Positions 1-5,909 of a stretch of DNA of 8,344 nt are shown here, piece by piece. The DNA comes from Verrucomicrobiota bacterium (GTDB taxonomy: Bacteria; Verrucomicrobiota; Verrucomicrobiia; Chthoniobacterales; Terrimicrobiaceae), in contig JAPLTI010000226.1 in NCBI GenBank assembly GCA_026398285.1, positions 1 to 8,344 of the forward strand. The letters are read 5' to 3'. The translations under genes were made by a program, and so were the position numbers. The notes beneath the pieces were generated by a model. That model was given only the letters and a program-made list of their open reading frames with translations, had not been told where the DNA came from and made no database searches. Numbering within the stretch: position 1 is the first letter of the stretch; every line of letters starts with the position of its first letter.

Positions 1-127
1 GAGTCGGATCGATGGTGGGTTTTCGTGGCATCCCGAAAAGAAAGCATAATACATCTCATCTTGAAAGAGAATTAGAATTAAAGCTGAATCGTTTTCTGTT
101 AAAAGTGAGGAATCGCCAATGAACCTG

Positions 128-158
128 AATCCGGCAATCTCAGTTCAATCGCCGGATT
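128..158. terminator. Inverted repeat, possible terminator
   Basis: AATCCGGC (128-135) and GCCGGATT (151-158) form a perfect 8-bp stem with a 15-nt loop. On the plus strand it is followed by TTGGCTTTAAAA, a weak T-containing tail. It lies between a possible gene end at 122 and the stop of yjbQ at 185, so it could serve convergent transcripts. The long loop and lack of a real U-tract make it a weak candidate. Confidence 0.35.
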
Positions 159-160
159 TG
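146..160 (+). repeat. Direct repeat copy 1 flanking yjbQ
   Basis: The 15-mer CAATCGCCGGATTTG matches CAATCGCCGGACTTG at 635-649 in 14 of 15 positions, in the same orientation. The two copies lie just downstream and just upstream of yjbQ. This copy overlaps the right arm of the inverted repeat at 128-158. Confidence 0.5.
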
Positions 161-184
161 GCTTTAAAATGAGGCCTGCCAGCC

Positions 185-601
185 CTACTCGCCGATAATT
201 TTCACCAGCACACGCTTGCGGCGCAGTCCGTCGAATTCGCCGTAGAAAATCTGCTCCCACGGGCCGAAATCCAGCGCGCCGTTGGTGACGGCGACCACGA
301 CTTCTCGCCCCATGATGGTGCGTTTCAGGTGGGCATCGGCATTGTCTTCGGCTCCATTGTGCGCGTATTGGGCATGCGGATGCTCGGGGGCGAGTTTTTC
401 CAGCCATTTTTCGAAGTCGCGGTGCAGGCCGGATTCGTCGTCATTGATGAACACACTGGCCGAGATGTGCATGGCGTTCACCAGACACAGCCCCTCGCGG
501 ATGCCGCTTTCCGAGAGGCACTGCTCGACTTGGGGAGTGATGTTCACAAACGCGCGGCGTTTGGGAATTTCGAACCAGAGTTCCTTGCGGTGGGATTTCA
601 T
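185..601 (-). CDS. yjbQ: YjbQ/UPF0047 family protein
   Basis: The 139-residue product matches the YjbQ (UPF0047) family in length and along its whole span. Visible family blocks are HISASVFINDDE (E. coli YjbQ has HTSASLTLNEN), a YAHNGAEDNADAHLK segment with acidic and His residues likely to bind metal or substrate, the TNGALDFGPWEQIFYGEFDG block, and a C-terminal IIGE (E. coli ends in LQGE). Family members are small cytoplasmic oligomers. E. coli YjbQ can replace thiamine phosphate synthase when overproduced, but the physiological role is unknown. I chose the ATG at 601 because it gives the usual start (MKSHRKELWFEIP). An ATG at 619 and a TTG at 637 would add 6 or 12 residues. No good ribosome-binding site precedes any of them. 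The gene is divergent from lexA, with 81 bases between the starts. Confidence 0.9.
   Translation of the reverse strand: MKSHRKELWFEIPKRRAFVNITPQVEQCLSESGIREGLCLVNAMHISASVFINDDESGLHRDFEKWLEKLAPEHPHAQYAHNGAEDNADAHLKRTIMGREVVVAVTNGALDFGPWEQIFYGEFDGLRRKRVLVKIIGE
571..584. promoter_or_regulatory. Candidate LexA box (Gram-positive type)
   Basis: CGAAC-CAGA-GTTCC matches 9 of 10 fixed positions of the Firmicutes SOS box CGAAC-N4-GTTCG. It lies inside the yjbQ coding sequence near its start, about 100 nt upstream of lexA. The published Verrucomicrobia LexA motif, as I recall it, is TGTTC-N4-GAACA, which is different. The same bases encode Glu-Leu-Trp-Phe-Glu of YjbQ, so chance is a real possibility. 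Confidence 0.25.
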
Positions 602-634
602 TTCCGAAAAAAACCACATTTCCGCCGTGAAATG

Positions 635-649
635 CAATCGCCGGACTTG
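635..649 (+). repeat. Direct repeat copy 2 flanking yjbQ
   Basis: CAATCGCCGGACTTG differs from the copy at 146-160 by one base (C for T). It sits in the yjbQ-lexA intergenic region, just before the putative lexA promoter, and overlaps the rejected upstream TTG start of yjbQ. Confidence 0.5.
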
Positions 650-655
650 CGGTGC

Positions 656-682
656 TTATAAAAAGGTGGTCATTTGATCACC
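656..682 (+). promoter_or_regulatory. lexA -10 candidate and start-codon dyad
   Basis: A -10-like TTATAA/TATAAA lies at 656-662, with no clear -35. It is followed at once by an 18-bp dyad, GGTGGTCA (665-672), TT, TGATCACC (675-682), with seven of eight pairs perfect and one G-T. The dyad abuts the ATG at 683 and includes a Shine-Dalgarno-like AAGGTGGT (663-670). It would lie over the expected transcription start, a classic repressor position. As RNA it would hide the ribosome-binding site in a hairpin. Either reading is inference. Confidence 0.4.
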
Positions 683-1291
683 ATGGGGGAAGCTCTCACA
701 TCAAAACAACAGGCCGTAAGGGATTTCATCGAGGCCTACCGTCAACGCGAGGGAGTGTCGCCTTCGTTGCGGGAAATCCAAAGCCACTTTGGCTTTGCGA
801 GCCCGAATGCCGCCGCTAAGCACCTTGCCGCCCTGCGGCGCAAGGGCGTTGTGCAACGCTCCGCCGGCCGCGCAAGGGGGCTGGTTTTATCGGAATCCGC
901 CGAGCGTCTGATCAGCGAAATTCCCATTCTGGGTGCCATCCCTGCAGGGCGTCCGCTTGCGGAGAGCGAGCAGCGCGAGGGTTGCGTGCGAGTGGACCTC
1001 GACACGCTGGGAATCCCCAAAAACGCCCGCACCTTTGCCCTCAGAGTGCGTGGGGATTCCATGACCGGGGCGCACATTCTGGATGGGGACATCGTAATTT
1101 TGGAACTCAAGCCCCCATCGCATGGCCGTGTGGTTGCTGCTCTCATCGATGGCGAGAGCACGCTCAAAACTTTTCTCGTCCGTGCCGGCAAACCTTATCT
1201 CCGCGCAGAAAATCCGAATTACCCCGACCTCATCCCTGCACAGGAACTCGTGATCCAAGGTGTGATGGTGGCATTGCTGCGACAGACCTGA
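683..1291 (+). CDS. lexA: LexA repressor
   Basis: This is the SOS master repressor: it binds operators as a dimer and cleaves itself when RecA filaments form. Counting from ATG 683 (202 aa, usual family length), residues 1-65 form the winged helix-turn-helix domain, with SPSLREIQSHFGFASPNAAA around the recognition helix. The cleavage site is Ala88-Gly89 in IPAGRP. The catalytic dyad is Ser126 (RGDSM) and Lys162 (STLKT). The C-terminal peptidase/dimerisation fold is complete. The recognition helix reads SPNAAAKHL, where E. coli has SPNAAEEHL. A TTG at 674 would add three residues and sits 4 nt from the SD-like GGTGG, whereas the ATG is 13 nt away, so the start is uncertain. The gene diverges from yjbQ and is followed in the same direction by a lipoprotein gene 53 nt later. 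Confidence 0.96.
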   Translation: MGEALTSKQQAVRDFIEAYRQREGVSPSLREIQSHFGFASPNAAAKHLAALRRKGVVQRSAGRARGLVLSESAERLISEIPILGAIPAGRPLAESEQREGCVRVDLDTLGIPKNARTFALRVRGDSMTGAHILDGDIVILELKPPSHGRVVAALIDGESTLKTFLVRAGKPYLRAENPNYPDLIPAQELVIQGVMVALLRQT

Positions 1292-1307
1292 TCTTGGAAA
1301 CGCAGGA

Positions 1308-1329
1308 AGCTTGCTGTTTTGCACAAGCT
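1308..1329 (+). other. Hairpin between lexA and lipoprotein gene
   Basis: AGCTTG (1308-1313) pairs with CAAGCT (1324-1329). TG and CA inside can extend the stem past a bulged C, leaving a TTTTG loop. It ends next to the GGAGAG ribosome-binding site (1330-1335) of the lipoprotein gene. There is no following U-tract, so it is not a standard terminator. It could modulate read-through or translation. Confidence 0.35.
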
Positions 1330-1344
1330 GGAGAGTTTGTTGGA

Positions 1345-2046
1345 ATGATTTTTTCAAAAACGACCCCCTTCATGCTGCTCCTCTGTCTGATGCTCGGAGG
1401 CTGTGCCTCGGTGAGTGTTTACCGCCAGGAGTGGGGCAACAAGGTCTGCGTGCCTGACAGAATTTTTGTCCGTCCTTTTACGGTGGATCGCGAAAAATTC
1501 CGCGTGGATCGGGACGGGGTGGAACTGGATGCGTTTGAACAGAAATTCTCAACGGAGTTCGCAGATCGGCTTGCGGAAAGGCTTACAAAGCATGTCAGGC
1601 CCGCGATGGTGATTCCGAAGAATGAAAAAGTGAAGGATACCAAGGCCTGGTTGATCGAGGGGCATTTTACGCGGGTTCACCAAGGCAGTCGCGCCCTGCG
1701 TTCTCTGGTTGGATTTGGTCTCGGAGCTACAAAAACCGAGGCCCGCGTGGATGTGTTTCAAGTCGGAGCCAAAGGTCGACTCATACGAATTGCCCAGCTG
1801 GAAACCACTGGAGGCTCGAATGCCGAGCCGGGTGCGCTTTTCGCCAGTCCATTCGGTGCGGTGCCCCGCCTCATTACCAATGTCACCACCTCGGGGCTTG
1901 CTGCCGATGCGCGAAGGACTGCCCGAACGATCACGGCGGCTATCTCTGAAAAACTCTCCGCGCAAAATGCCCAACTCGCGGGACGCCCACTCCGAGCGAA
2001 GCTCCTCGGCAGCCTGCCCTCGCAGTCAGATCAATCTAGCCGGTAA
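1345..2046 (+). CDS. DUF4410-like outer-membrane lipoprotein
   Basis: The 233-aa protein begins with a lipoprotein signal: Lys5, a hydrophobic stretch (MLLLCLML at 10-17) and lipobox LGGC, with Cys20 as the lipidated residue. The start is supported by GGAGAG at 1330-1335, 9 nt before ATG 1345. The mature part has the layout I associate with DUF4410 lipoproteins: an early strand with RIFVRPF, an amphipathic helix (DAFEQKFSTEFADRLAERL), then WLIEGHFTRVHQGSRALR followed by VGFGLGATKTEARVDVF. The role of the family is unknown. The reading frame is open back to 982, but that part overlaps lexA out of frame and is not coding. It may be co-transcribed with lexA. Its last 16 bases overlap the end of the convergent peptidase gene. 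Confidence 0.75.
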   Translation: MIFSKTTPFMLLLCLMLGGCASVSVYRQEWGNKVCVPDRIFVRPFTVDREKFRVDRDGVELDAFEQKFSTEFADRLAERLTKHVRPAMVIPKNEKVKDTKAWLIEGHFTRVHQGSRALRSLVGFGLGATKTEARVDVFQVGAKGRLIRIAQLETTGGSNAEPGALFASPFGAVPRLITNVTTSGLAADARRTARTITAAISEKLSAQNAQLAGRPLRAKLLGSLPSQSDQSSR

Positions 2047-2654
2047 AAACGCAGCGCCTCGACTGGTGACGGGAAGTCACTCAAAAGCGTCAGCCCAGCC
2101 CTTCCTCCTTCGCCGGGGTCTCGCACGATGTATTCGAAGCCGTGCTTCCCGCAGATGACAACGAAATGGGTGATGCCGCTCGGGTAGCGCACGCGGGCAA
2201 TCACGGGGTTGCCGCGCAGGAGATTCCAGTCGATGAGGAAGTGTGACGGCGCATCCTCGTAGTGCGGCAGTAGTGTGCCGACCTGCCCCGGATCGAATTC
2301 CGCAGCTTTCTCCCAATAAATCCAACCCTCGGGAGTGTAGCCTCCCTCCGTTTTCTGCAAAAAGGCATTCAGCCGTCCTGGGTCGGTATCGACTCCCCGC
2401 GATGCAAGCGCCATGGCGGCCGAGGCCACCGCGCAGCCGACATCCGTAAGGGAATCGGATGTCTGGGCAAGAAGGTCTCCGCCCCACTGCGGGTCGCCCT
2501 GCAGGAAGTGTGGGCCGGGAATTTCCACCGCCACTGGAAAGTAAAGCCCTCCAGACATCGGCAGCGGGCGTTTCGCCATCCAATCCCGAATCCAAAGCGC
2601 CCCGGCCACACAGGCCAGAATGGCAATGATCAAAAAAATGCGTCTTGCGGACAT
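2031..2654 (-). CDS. Membrane-anchored C39-like cysteine peptidase
   Basis: The 207-aa protein has a single N-terminal membrane anchor (about residues 5-22, IFLIIAILACVAGALW) and then a peptidase_C39_2-type papain-like domain. Putative active-site residues are Gln52 (FLQGDPQW, oxyanion hole), Cys74 (DVGCAVASAAM), His163 (GITHFVV) and Asp179 (VRDPGEG). The GGYTPEGWIYWEKAAEF and NLLRGNPVIARV segments also fit this family, and the domain looks intact. There is no ABC transporter or substrate peptide nearby, so bacteriocin processing is unlikely. A cell-surface peptidase or amidase is a better guess, substrate unknown. ATG 2654 is needed to include the anchor; no Shine-Dalgarno is visible. The gene is divergent from the broken exported gene, with 26 bp between starts. 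Confidence 0.85.
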   Translation of the reverse strand: MSARRIFLIIAILACVAGALWIRDWMAKRPLPMSGGLYFPVAVEIPGPHFLQGDPQWGGDLLAQTSDSLTDVGCAVASAAMALASRGVDTDPGRLNAFLQKTEGGYTPEGWIYWEKAAEFDPGQVGTLLPHYEDAPSHFLIDWNLLRGNPVIARVRYPSGITHFVVICGKHGFEYIVRDPGEGGRAGLTLLSDFPSPVEALRFYRLD

Positions 2655-2680
2655 CTGTAAATTCGCGTTGTTGAGGACAC

Positions 2681-3299
2681 ATGAAACTTGTTCTTCTATC
2701 AGCCCTCATGCTGCTCTCGAAACTCACCCTGCACGCGTCGGATTTCAATGCCATTGTGCTTGAGCAAATCCGCAAAATGCCCGAGGGCGGCGGCTATGCC
2801 ACTACGCGCGAGGCTCACCAAGCATTGAACAGCGCTGTTGCCGTGTCCCCACTCGGCCTGCGTGTCGAAAGCTCCAAGGCGCAGCCGAGTTACTGCTCGG
2901 GGGCCACTTATCTCCTCTTTCTGAAAACCCTCGCCGCCGCCGAAAAACAGGGCTTCTGCCCGCCGGGCACATCCTCATCCGAAAATCTCCTACCCAAAGC
3001 CATGCCCGATGGAGTCGGCATCTGGGGACGCTGGAATGCCAATGGTCCCGGCACAGCCCGCCTTTTCCATGAACTCGGTCTTGGAAAAAACTTCATCGAG
3101 CAACAAGCCCGGCGGCTATGGCGAAAAAAGCGTGCCGAAGTCGAAGGTGGCCGCAGTTATTTTCTCCCGCTTAGAAAACCCGTCGAACATTCAGCGCGCA
3201 GCCACCATGCCGAAAAAAGACACCTACCTCGCGAGCCTGCTCACCCACGAATCCTGCCTCAGCGAGGCCTTGCAGAAGTCGGGTGTCACGGCACCCTGA
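2681..3299 (+). pseudogene. Exported protein gene, frameshifted/deleted
   Basis: The gene starts with a clear ribosome-binding site (GAGG 2673-2676, ATG 2681) and a signal peptide (MKLVLLSALMLLSKLTLHA, likely cleavage after Ala19). Sequence is sensible to about residue 140 (GLGKNFIE, 3098-3100), including QPSYCSGATYLLFL with a possible catalytic Cys72 and DGVGIWGRWNANGPGTARLF. In this frame the following residues are Arg/His/Pro-rich, typical of out-of-frame GC-rich DNA, and run to 3349 across the end of the next gene. From 3099 the other frame reads SSNKPGGYGEKSVPKSK and continues sensibly to TGA 3297-3299, just 9 nt before the convergent neighbour. I infer a disrupted single gene. From memory of similar proteins, a segment with a conserved His is probably missing at the junction, suggesting loss of an NlpC/P60-like activity. 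A sequencing or assembly error is the alternative. Confidence 0.7.
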
Positions 3300-3308
3300 G
3301 GCCTGCAT

Positions 3309-4766
3309 TTACAGCGGCAGCGTCTGATAGTCCAGGCACAGATAAATAATCATGCTCTTGCCATCTGGTAGCTTGATGTCGCGCAGCGGCCTCACCTCGG
3401 AGAACGCGCCCTTCACCGTCTGCGGCAGTTCCGCGCCCATGTAGAGGGCATGGCGGCCGATGAAGGGATTGTAGCCTTTCTGCTCGGTGAAAAATTCATC
3501 TGTCGCCTTGTCTGTCTCGATGAAATTTCCATACGACGGCCAGATCCCGAATTGGCTCGTGAGGGCGGGGGATTCCGGGACGAAAACCGGTGGATATTCC
3601 GAAGGCGCCACAGGTTTGAAATAAATAGTGAGCAGAGAGGCCAAGTCCGCATCTTCGGCAATCAGAAAACCGCCGCCTTCGCTGGCAGGCATCTCCCTGC
3701 TGGCGGCATGCATTTCCACAGCCAGAGTTTTCCCAACAGCTCTTTGCAGTCCCTCCTCATGGAGCAGGAGTCCGCTGGAGACCAGTGCGATTAGCACAAT
3801 GGCCGAGCTGAAGATGCCCATCCAGCGCCAGCGCGATCCGGTCTCCGCGAGAAACATCAAAAGTGGCACCACGGCGATCCAAGCCGCAGTAGAGAAATCA
3901 CGGCCTATGAGGAATTGATAGAGAGCCCAGAGCGAGGCGGGTCCGGCAGTAACTAAAAGAAAGCGCGAGGGGCCTTGCTTGTGCCAGGCTGTCCAGAGAA
4001 GTCCCACGAGTGCACCTGCCATCGCGATGCCGGCAGCAAAAGAAAACTGGCGAAAGTATTCCACCAGATCCCGAGTCCATCCCCCGGGTTGTGGGCGCCA
4101 CCATGTCTGGAAGGTCCCCCCTGCGATAGGAATCCAGTCGAGCGCGGCATTCCATGCCAAGGGACTCCATAGCGCGGCTGCCGGAAGGAGGATTAAAGAG
4201 GCCGCTGCAAGCGCATCGGGTTTCTCTTTTTTACGAAGAACTGAAAGAACTGCGATGAGTAATCCCAACGTCACCAGCACAGCCTCGTAGCGGAAGAGGC
4301 AGGCCAGCGCCAGAAGCGCCGCCGAGAGAATCCAATCAAGACGTCGGCCCTCCACAGCCGAATAAGCCGCCAGCATTCCCGCAAGTGTGAGAATCATCAG
4401 TGGAATCCCCGGGCCAACCGTGACGCATAGCTCGTTGAAGAAGGGCAGCGCATTCAGGCCTACCAGCGTACAACCTGCCACCAGATCATTATAAAGGGTC
4501 CGCGCGAGAAGCCAGGCGAGCCATGCTGCGATAAAGCCGAATAGAGGCCACGCCAGTCGCAGAATCTCCCGCGAGTCGCCGGTTACAGCGCCGATCATTC
4601 GAACGAGAAACGCCGTTCCTGGTGGACCGTCAAAAAAAGCCGCCGCCATCTTTGATCCGCACATCCAGTAATACGCCTCCTGCGCCGAAACACCTTGAAT
4701 CGCAAGCCACGCCAGACGCAGGAGCGTGACGGCGGAGAGAAAAATAAAGACGGAGCGGGGTTTCAT
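3309..4766 (-). CDS. ArnT/PMT_2-like membrane glycosyltransferase
   Basis: The 485-aa polytopic protein has roughly ten or more hydrophobic segments in its first 350 residues, then a soluble C-terminal domain. The layout matches the GT-C enzymes of the GT39/GT83 (PMT_2, ArnT) group, which move sugars from polyprenyl-phosphate donors to proteins or lipids on the outer face of the inner membrane. Family landmarks are QEAYYW (29-34), FFDGPPG (44-50), GPGIPL (118-123) and FRYEAVLV (158-165). Typical members read DEAYYW, YFDHPP and a PDAPL-type motif there, so two usual aspartates and a histidine are replaced; Glu30 remains. Its ATG overlaps the stop of the PAP2 gene (ATGA, 4763-4766), implying coupled translation. 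The pairing with a lipid phosphatase suggests envelope lipid or glycan modification, but the acceptor is unknown. Confidence 0.83.
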   Translation of the reverse strand: MKPRSVFIFLSAVTLLRLAWLAIQGVSAQEAYYWMCGSKMAAAFFDGPPGTAFLVRMIGAVTGDSREILRLAWPLFGFIAAWLAWLLARTLYNDLVAGCTLVGLNALPFFNELCVTVGPGIPLMILTLAGMLAAYSAVEGRRLDWILSAALLALACLFRYEAVLVTLGLLIAVLSVLRKKEKPDALAAASLILLPAAALWSPLAWNAALDWIPIAGGTFQTWWRPQPGGWTRDLVEYFRQFSFAAGIAMAGALVGLLWTAWHKQGPSRFLLVTAGPASLWALYQFLIGRDFSTAAWIAVVPLLMFLAETGSRWRWMGIFSSAIVLIALVSSGLLLHEEGLQRAVGKTLAVEMHAASREMPASEGGGFLIAEDADLASLLTIYFKPVAPSEYPPVFVPESPALTSQFGIWPSYGNFIETDKATDEFFTEQKGYNPFIGRHALYMGAELPQTVKGAFSEVRPLRDIKLPDGKSMIIYLCLDYQTLPL

Positions 4767-5410
4767 GGAATGAGAAAATCAGGGTGGGATTTATGCAACG
4801 CGGGGAGAATGGCAGGAGCAAAGCGCTTCCAGGCGATCTTTAAAAGAAAGACCGAGCCAAGTCCGCACAGGATGCCGATCAAGCATCCCGCGAGCACATC
4901 AACTGGCCAGTGGACTCCCACATACATACGGCTGAAAGCTACAATCGCCGCTGGAACAAATGCAATCCAACCGCGCCTCCGGTAAAATACGAAGATCACA
5001 GTCGCCAGAGCGAAGCAGTTTGCCGCATGAGAGGAGGGAAAGGATTTGCCGCGATTGGGCGTTTTTTTGACATCCGAGGTTTTGACCCGCAGGGGAAGAG
5101 CCACTGCAAGGAGGCGAGGGGTAGCGCGCGCCAGATCGATGGTGCGCACACCGGAGACAGTGTCGTTCGGCCTCGGACGGCCAACCATGTCTTTCAATGT
5201 CCGGCAGACCAATCCGTCGTTGATGCCCACTGCGAGCACGGCGGCGAAAAGCATGGCCCGGGCGTGAAAGCCTCCGCGCAGGAGAATGATCACTCCAGCC
5301 AGTATCGCCAACGGCCACCACACCGCCCAACTCGACAAAGCCGCCATGGGAATATCCAGCACCGGGTTGGTGAGCTGGGTATTGATAAAGTGAAAAGCGG
5401 CTTGATCCAT
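4763..5410 (-). CDS. PAP2-family membrane lipid phosphatase
   Basis: The 215-aa protein has all three PAP2 acid phosphatase motifs. Motif 1 (KX6RP) is Lys73-Arg80-Pro81, in KDMVGRPRP. Motif 2 is PSSH at 125-128 (His128 general acid). Motif 3 is Ser160-Arg161 through His167 (nucleophile) and Asp171, in SRMYVGVHWPVD. Hydrophobic helices lie at about 25-45, 52-68, 130-143, 147-160 and 172-192. Members dephosphorylate undecaprenyl pyrophosphate, phosphatidylglycerol phosphate or lipid A on the periplasmic side. Sequence alone does not choose among these, but coupling to the glycosyltransferase points to a polyprenyl-phosphate or lipid A substrate. ATG 5410 has a good Shine-Dalgarno (GAGGA, with ACA before ATG). 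The gene is fourth of five in the minus-strand run. Confidence 0.94.
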   Translation of the reverse strand: MDQAAFHFINTQLTNPVLDIPMAALSSWAVWWPLAILAGVIILLRGGFHARAMLFAAVLAVGINDGLVCRTLKDMVGRPRPNDTVSGVRTIDLARATPRLLAVALPLRVKTSDVKKTPNRGKSFPSSHAANCFALATVIFVFYRRRGWIAFVPAAIVAFSRMYVGVHWPVDVLAGCLIGILCGLGSVFLLKIAWKRFAPAILPALHKSHPDFLIP

Positions 5411-5422
5411 TGTCCTCGCATC

Positions 5423-5448
5423 GGGCTAAGCCCAGTAGCCTTTACTGG
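5423..5448 (-). other. Overlapping hairpins in ykgJ-like/PAP2 gap
   Basis: GGGCT-A-AGCCC (5423-5433) and CCAGTA-GCCTT-TACTGG (5432-5448) share bases 5432-5433, so the full stems cannot form together. The second covers the stop codon of the cysteine-cluster gene, and the first is just before the ribosome-binding site of the PAP2 gene. No U-tract follows. They could adjust translation or RNA stability between the two genes, or be chance. Confidence 0.3.
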
Positions 5449-5900
5449 CAAGCCTGCAACGCATCCGCCACGGCATCCTCGATGGGGCTGGCGGCGCCGT
5501 CACCTCCATGGCGTTCGTCGATTTCTTGAAGACGGTGGATCAGGTGCACCACATCCTTTCGCGCATAAGGTCCCCCCGCCGCCGCGCAAAAATGGGTGCG
5601 GCAACCGAAGGGACGATTCTCATAGATCAGGCAGCGCGAAGTAAACGGGTCGAGCATCGGGCAGGCCCCATCATGGCGTGAGGTCTGGGCTTTGCGCCCG
5701 GTTGCACGAATGGCTCTGGCCGCAATCAGAGCCTCTCCCCGCGTGAGATGGGGTGTTGTAACTGTGAGGCGGTATTGGCAGCACTCGGTGCGAAGCGTGC
5801 AGGAGCGCTCGATGGGCATGGCCGCAAGCTCGGCGTAGATTTTTTTGACTTCGGAAATGGCATTCCGCTTCAGGGCGGCTTCAGGATCGGCGGCGGGCAT
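5442..5900 (-). CDS. YkgJ-type cysteine-cluster protein
   Basis: The 152-aa protein has eight cysteines: 34, 40, 41, 80, 90, 100, 105 and 151. The spacing CX5CC, then CX9CX9CX4C with CPMLDPFTSRCLIYENRPFGC, is typical of the YkgJ (UPF0153, 'zinc- or iron-chelating') family, whose members are thought to bind an Fe-S cluster or zinc. No reaction is known for most members. The length and Cys pattern look complete. Residues 1-33 are a charged amphipathic helix and there is no signal peptide, so it is probably cytoplasmic. ATG 5900 lies 9 nt past the stop of the DUF697 gene with no clear Shine-Dalgarno, which fits re-initiation by ribosomes from upstream. The downstream PAP2 gene starts 31 nt later. 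Confidence 0.87.
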   Translation of the reverse strand: MPAADPEAALKRNAISEVKKIYAELAAMPIERSCTLRTECCQYRLTVTTPHLTRGEALIAARAIRATGRKAQTSRHDGACPMLDPFTSRCLIYENRPFGCRTHFCAAAGGPYARKDVVHLIHRLQEIDERHGGDGAASPIEDAVADALQACQ

Positions 5901-5909
5901 AGTAGGAAA

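Larger units (their letters stand above)
1..184. other. Left-edge region without a callable gene
   Basis: All three plus-strand frames start open. They close at TAA 46-48, TAG 73-75 and TGA 120-122. The last of these gives about 39 codons rich in Lys, Arg and Leu (an ATG lies at 12) and ends six bases before a terminator-like inverted repeat at 128-158. It could therefore be the 3' end of a gene lying mostly outside the window. I recognise none of the three tails and do not call one. The stretch is more AT-rich than the coding sequence that follows. Confidence 0.4.

Noticed and set aside
982..1344. N-terminal extension of the lipoprotein reading frame into lexA
   Set aside because: It overlaps lexA out of frame, and a proper ribosome-binding site, ATG and lipoprotein signal occur at 1330-1404.
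2031..2654. Bacteriocin-processing C39 peptidase
   Set aside because: There is no ABC transporter domain, no leader peptide gene and no immunity gene nearby; the domain fits the broader C39_2 group better.
2077..2775. 232-codon minus-strand frame
   Set aside because: It is a shadow of the C39-like peptidase gene in another frame, rich in Arg, Pro and Ala with no recognisable motif.
4910..5644. 244-codon plus-strand frame opposite the PAP2 and cysteine-cluster genes
   Set aside because: It is antisense to two well-supported genes and has low-complexity, Arg/His/Pro-rich content.
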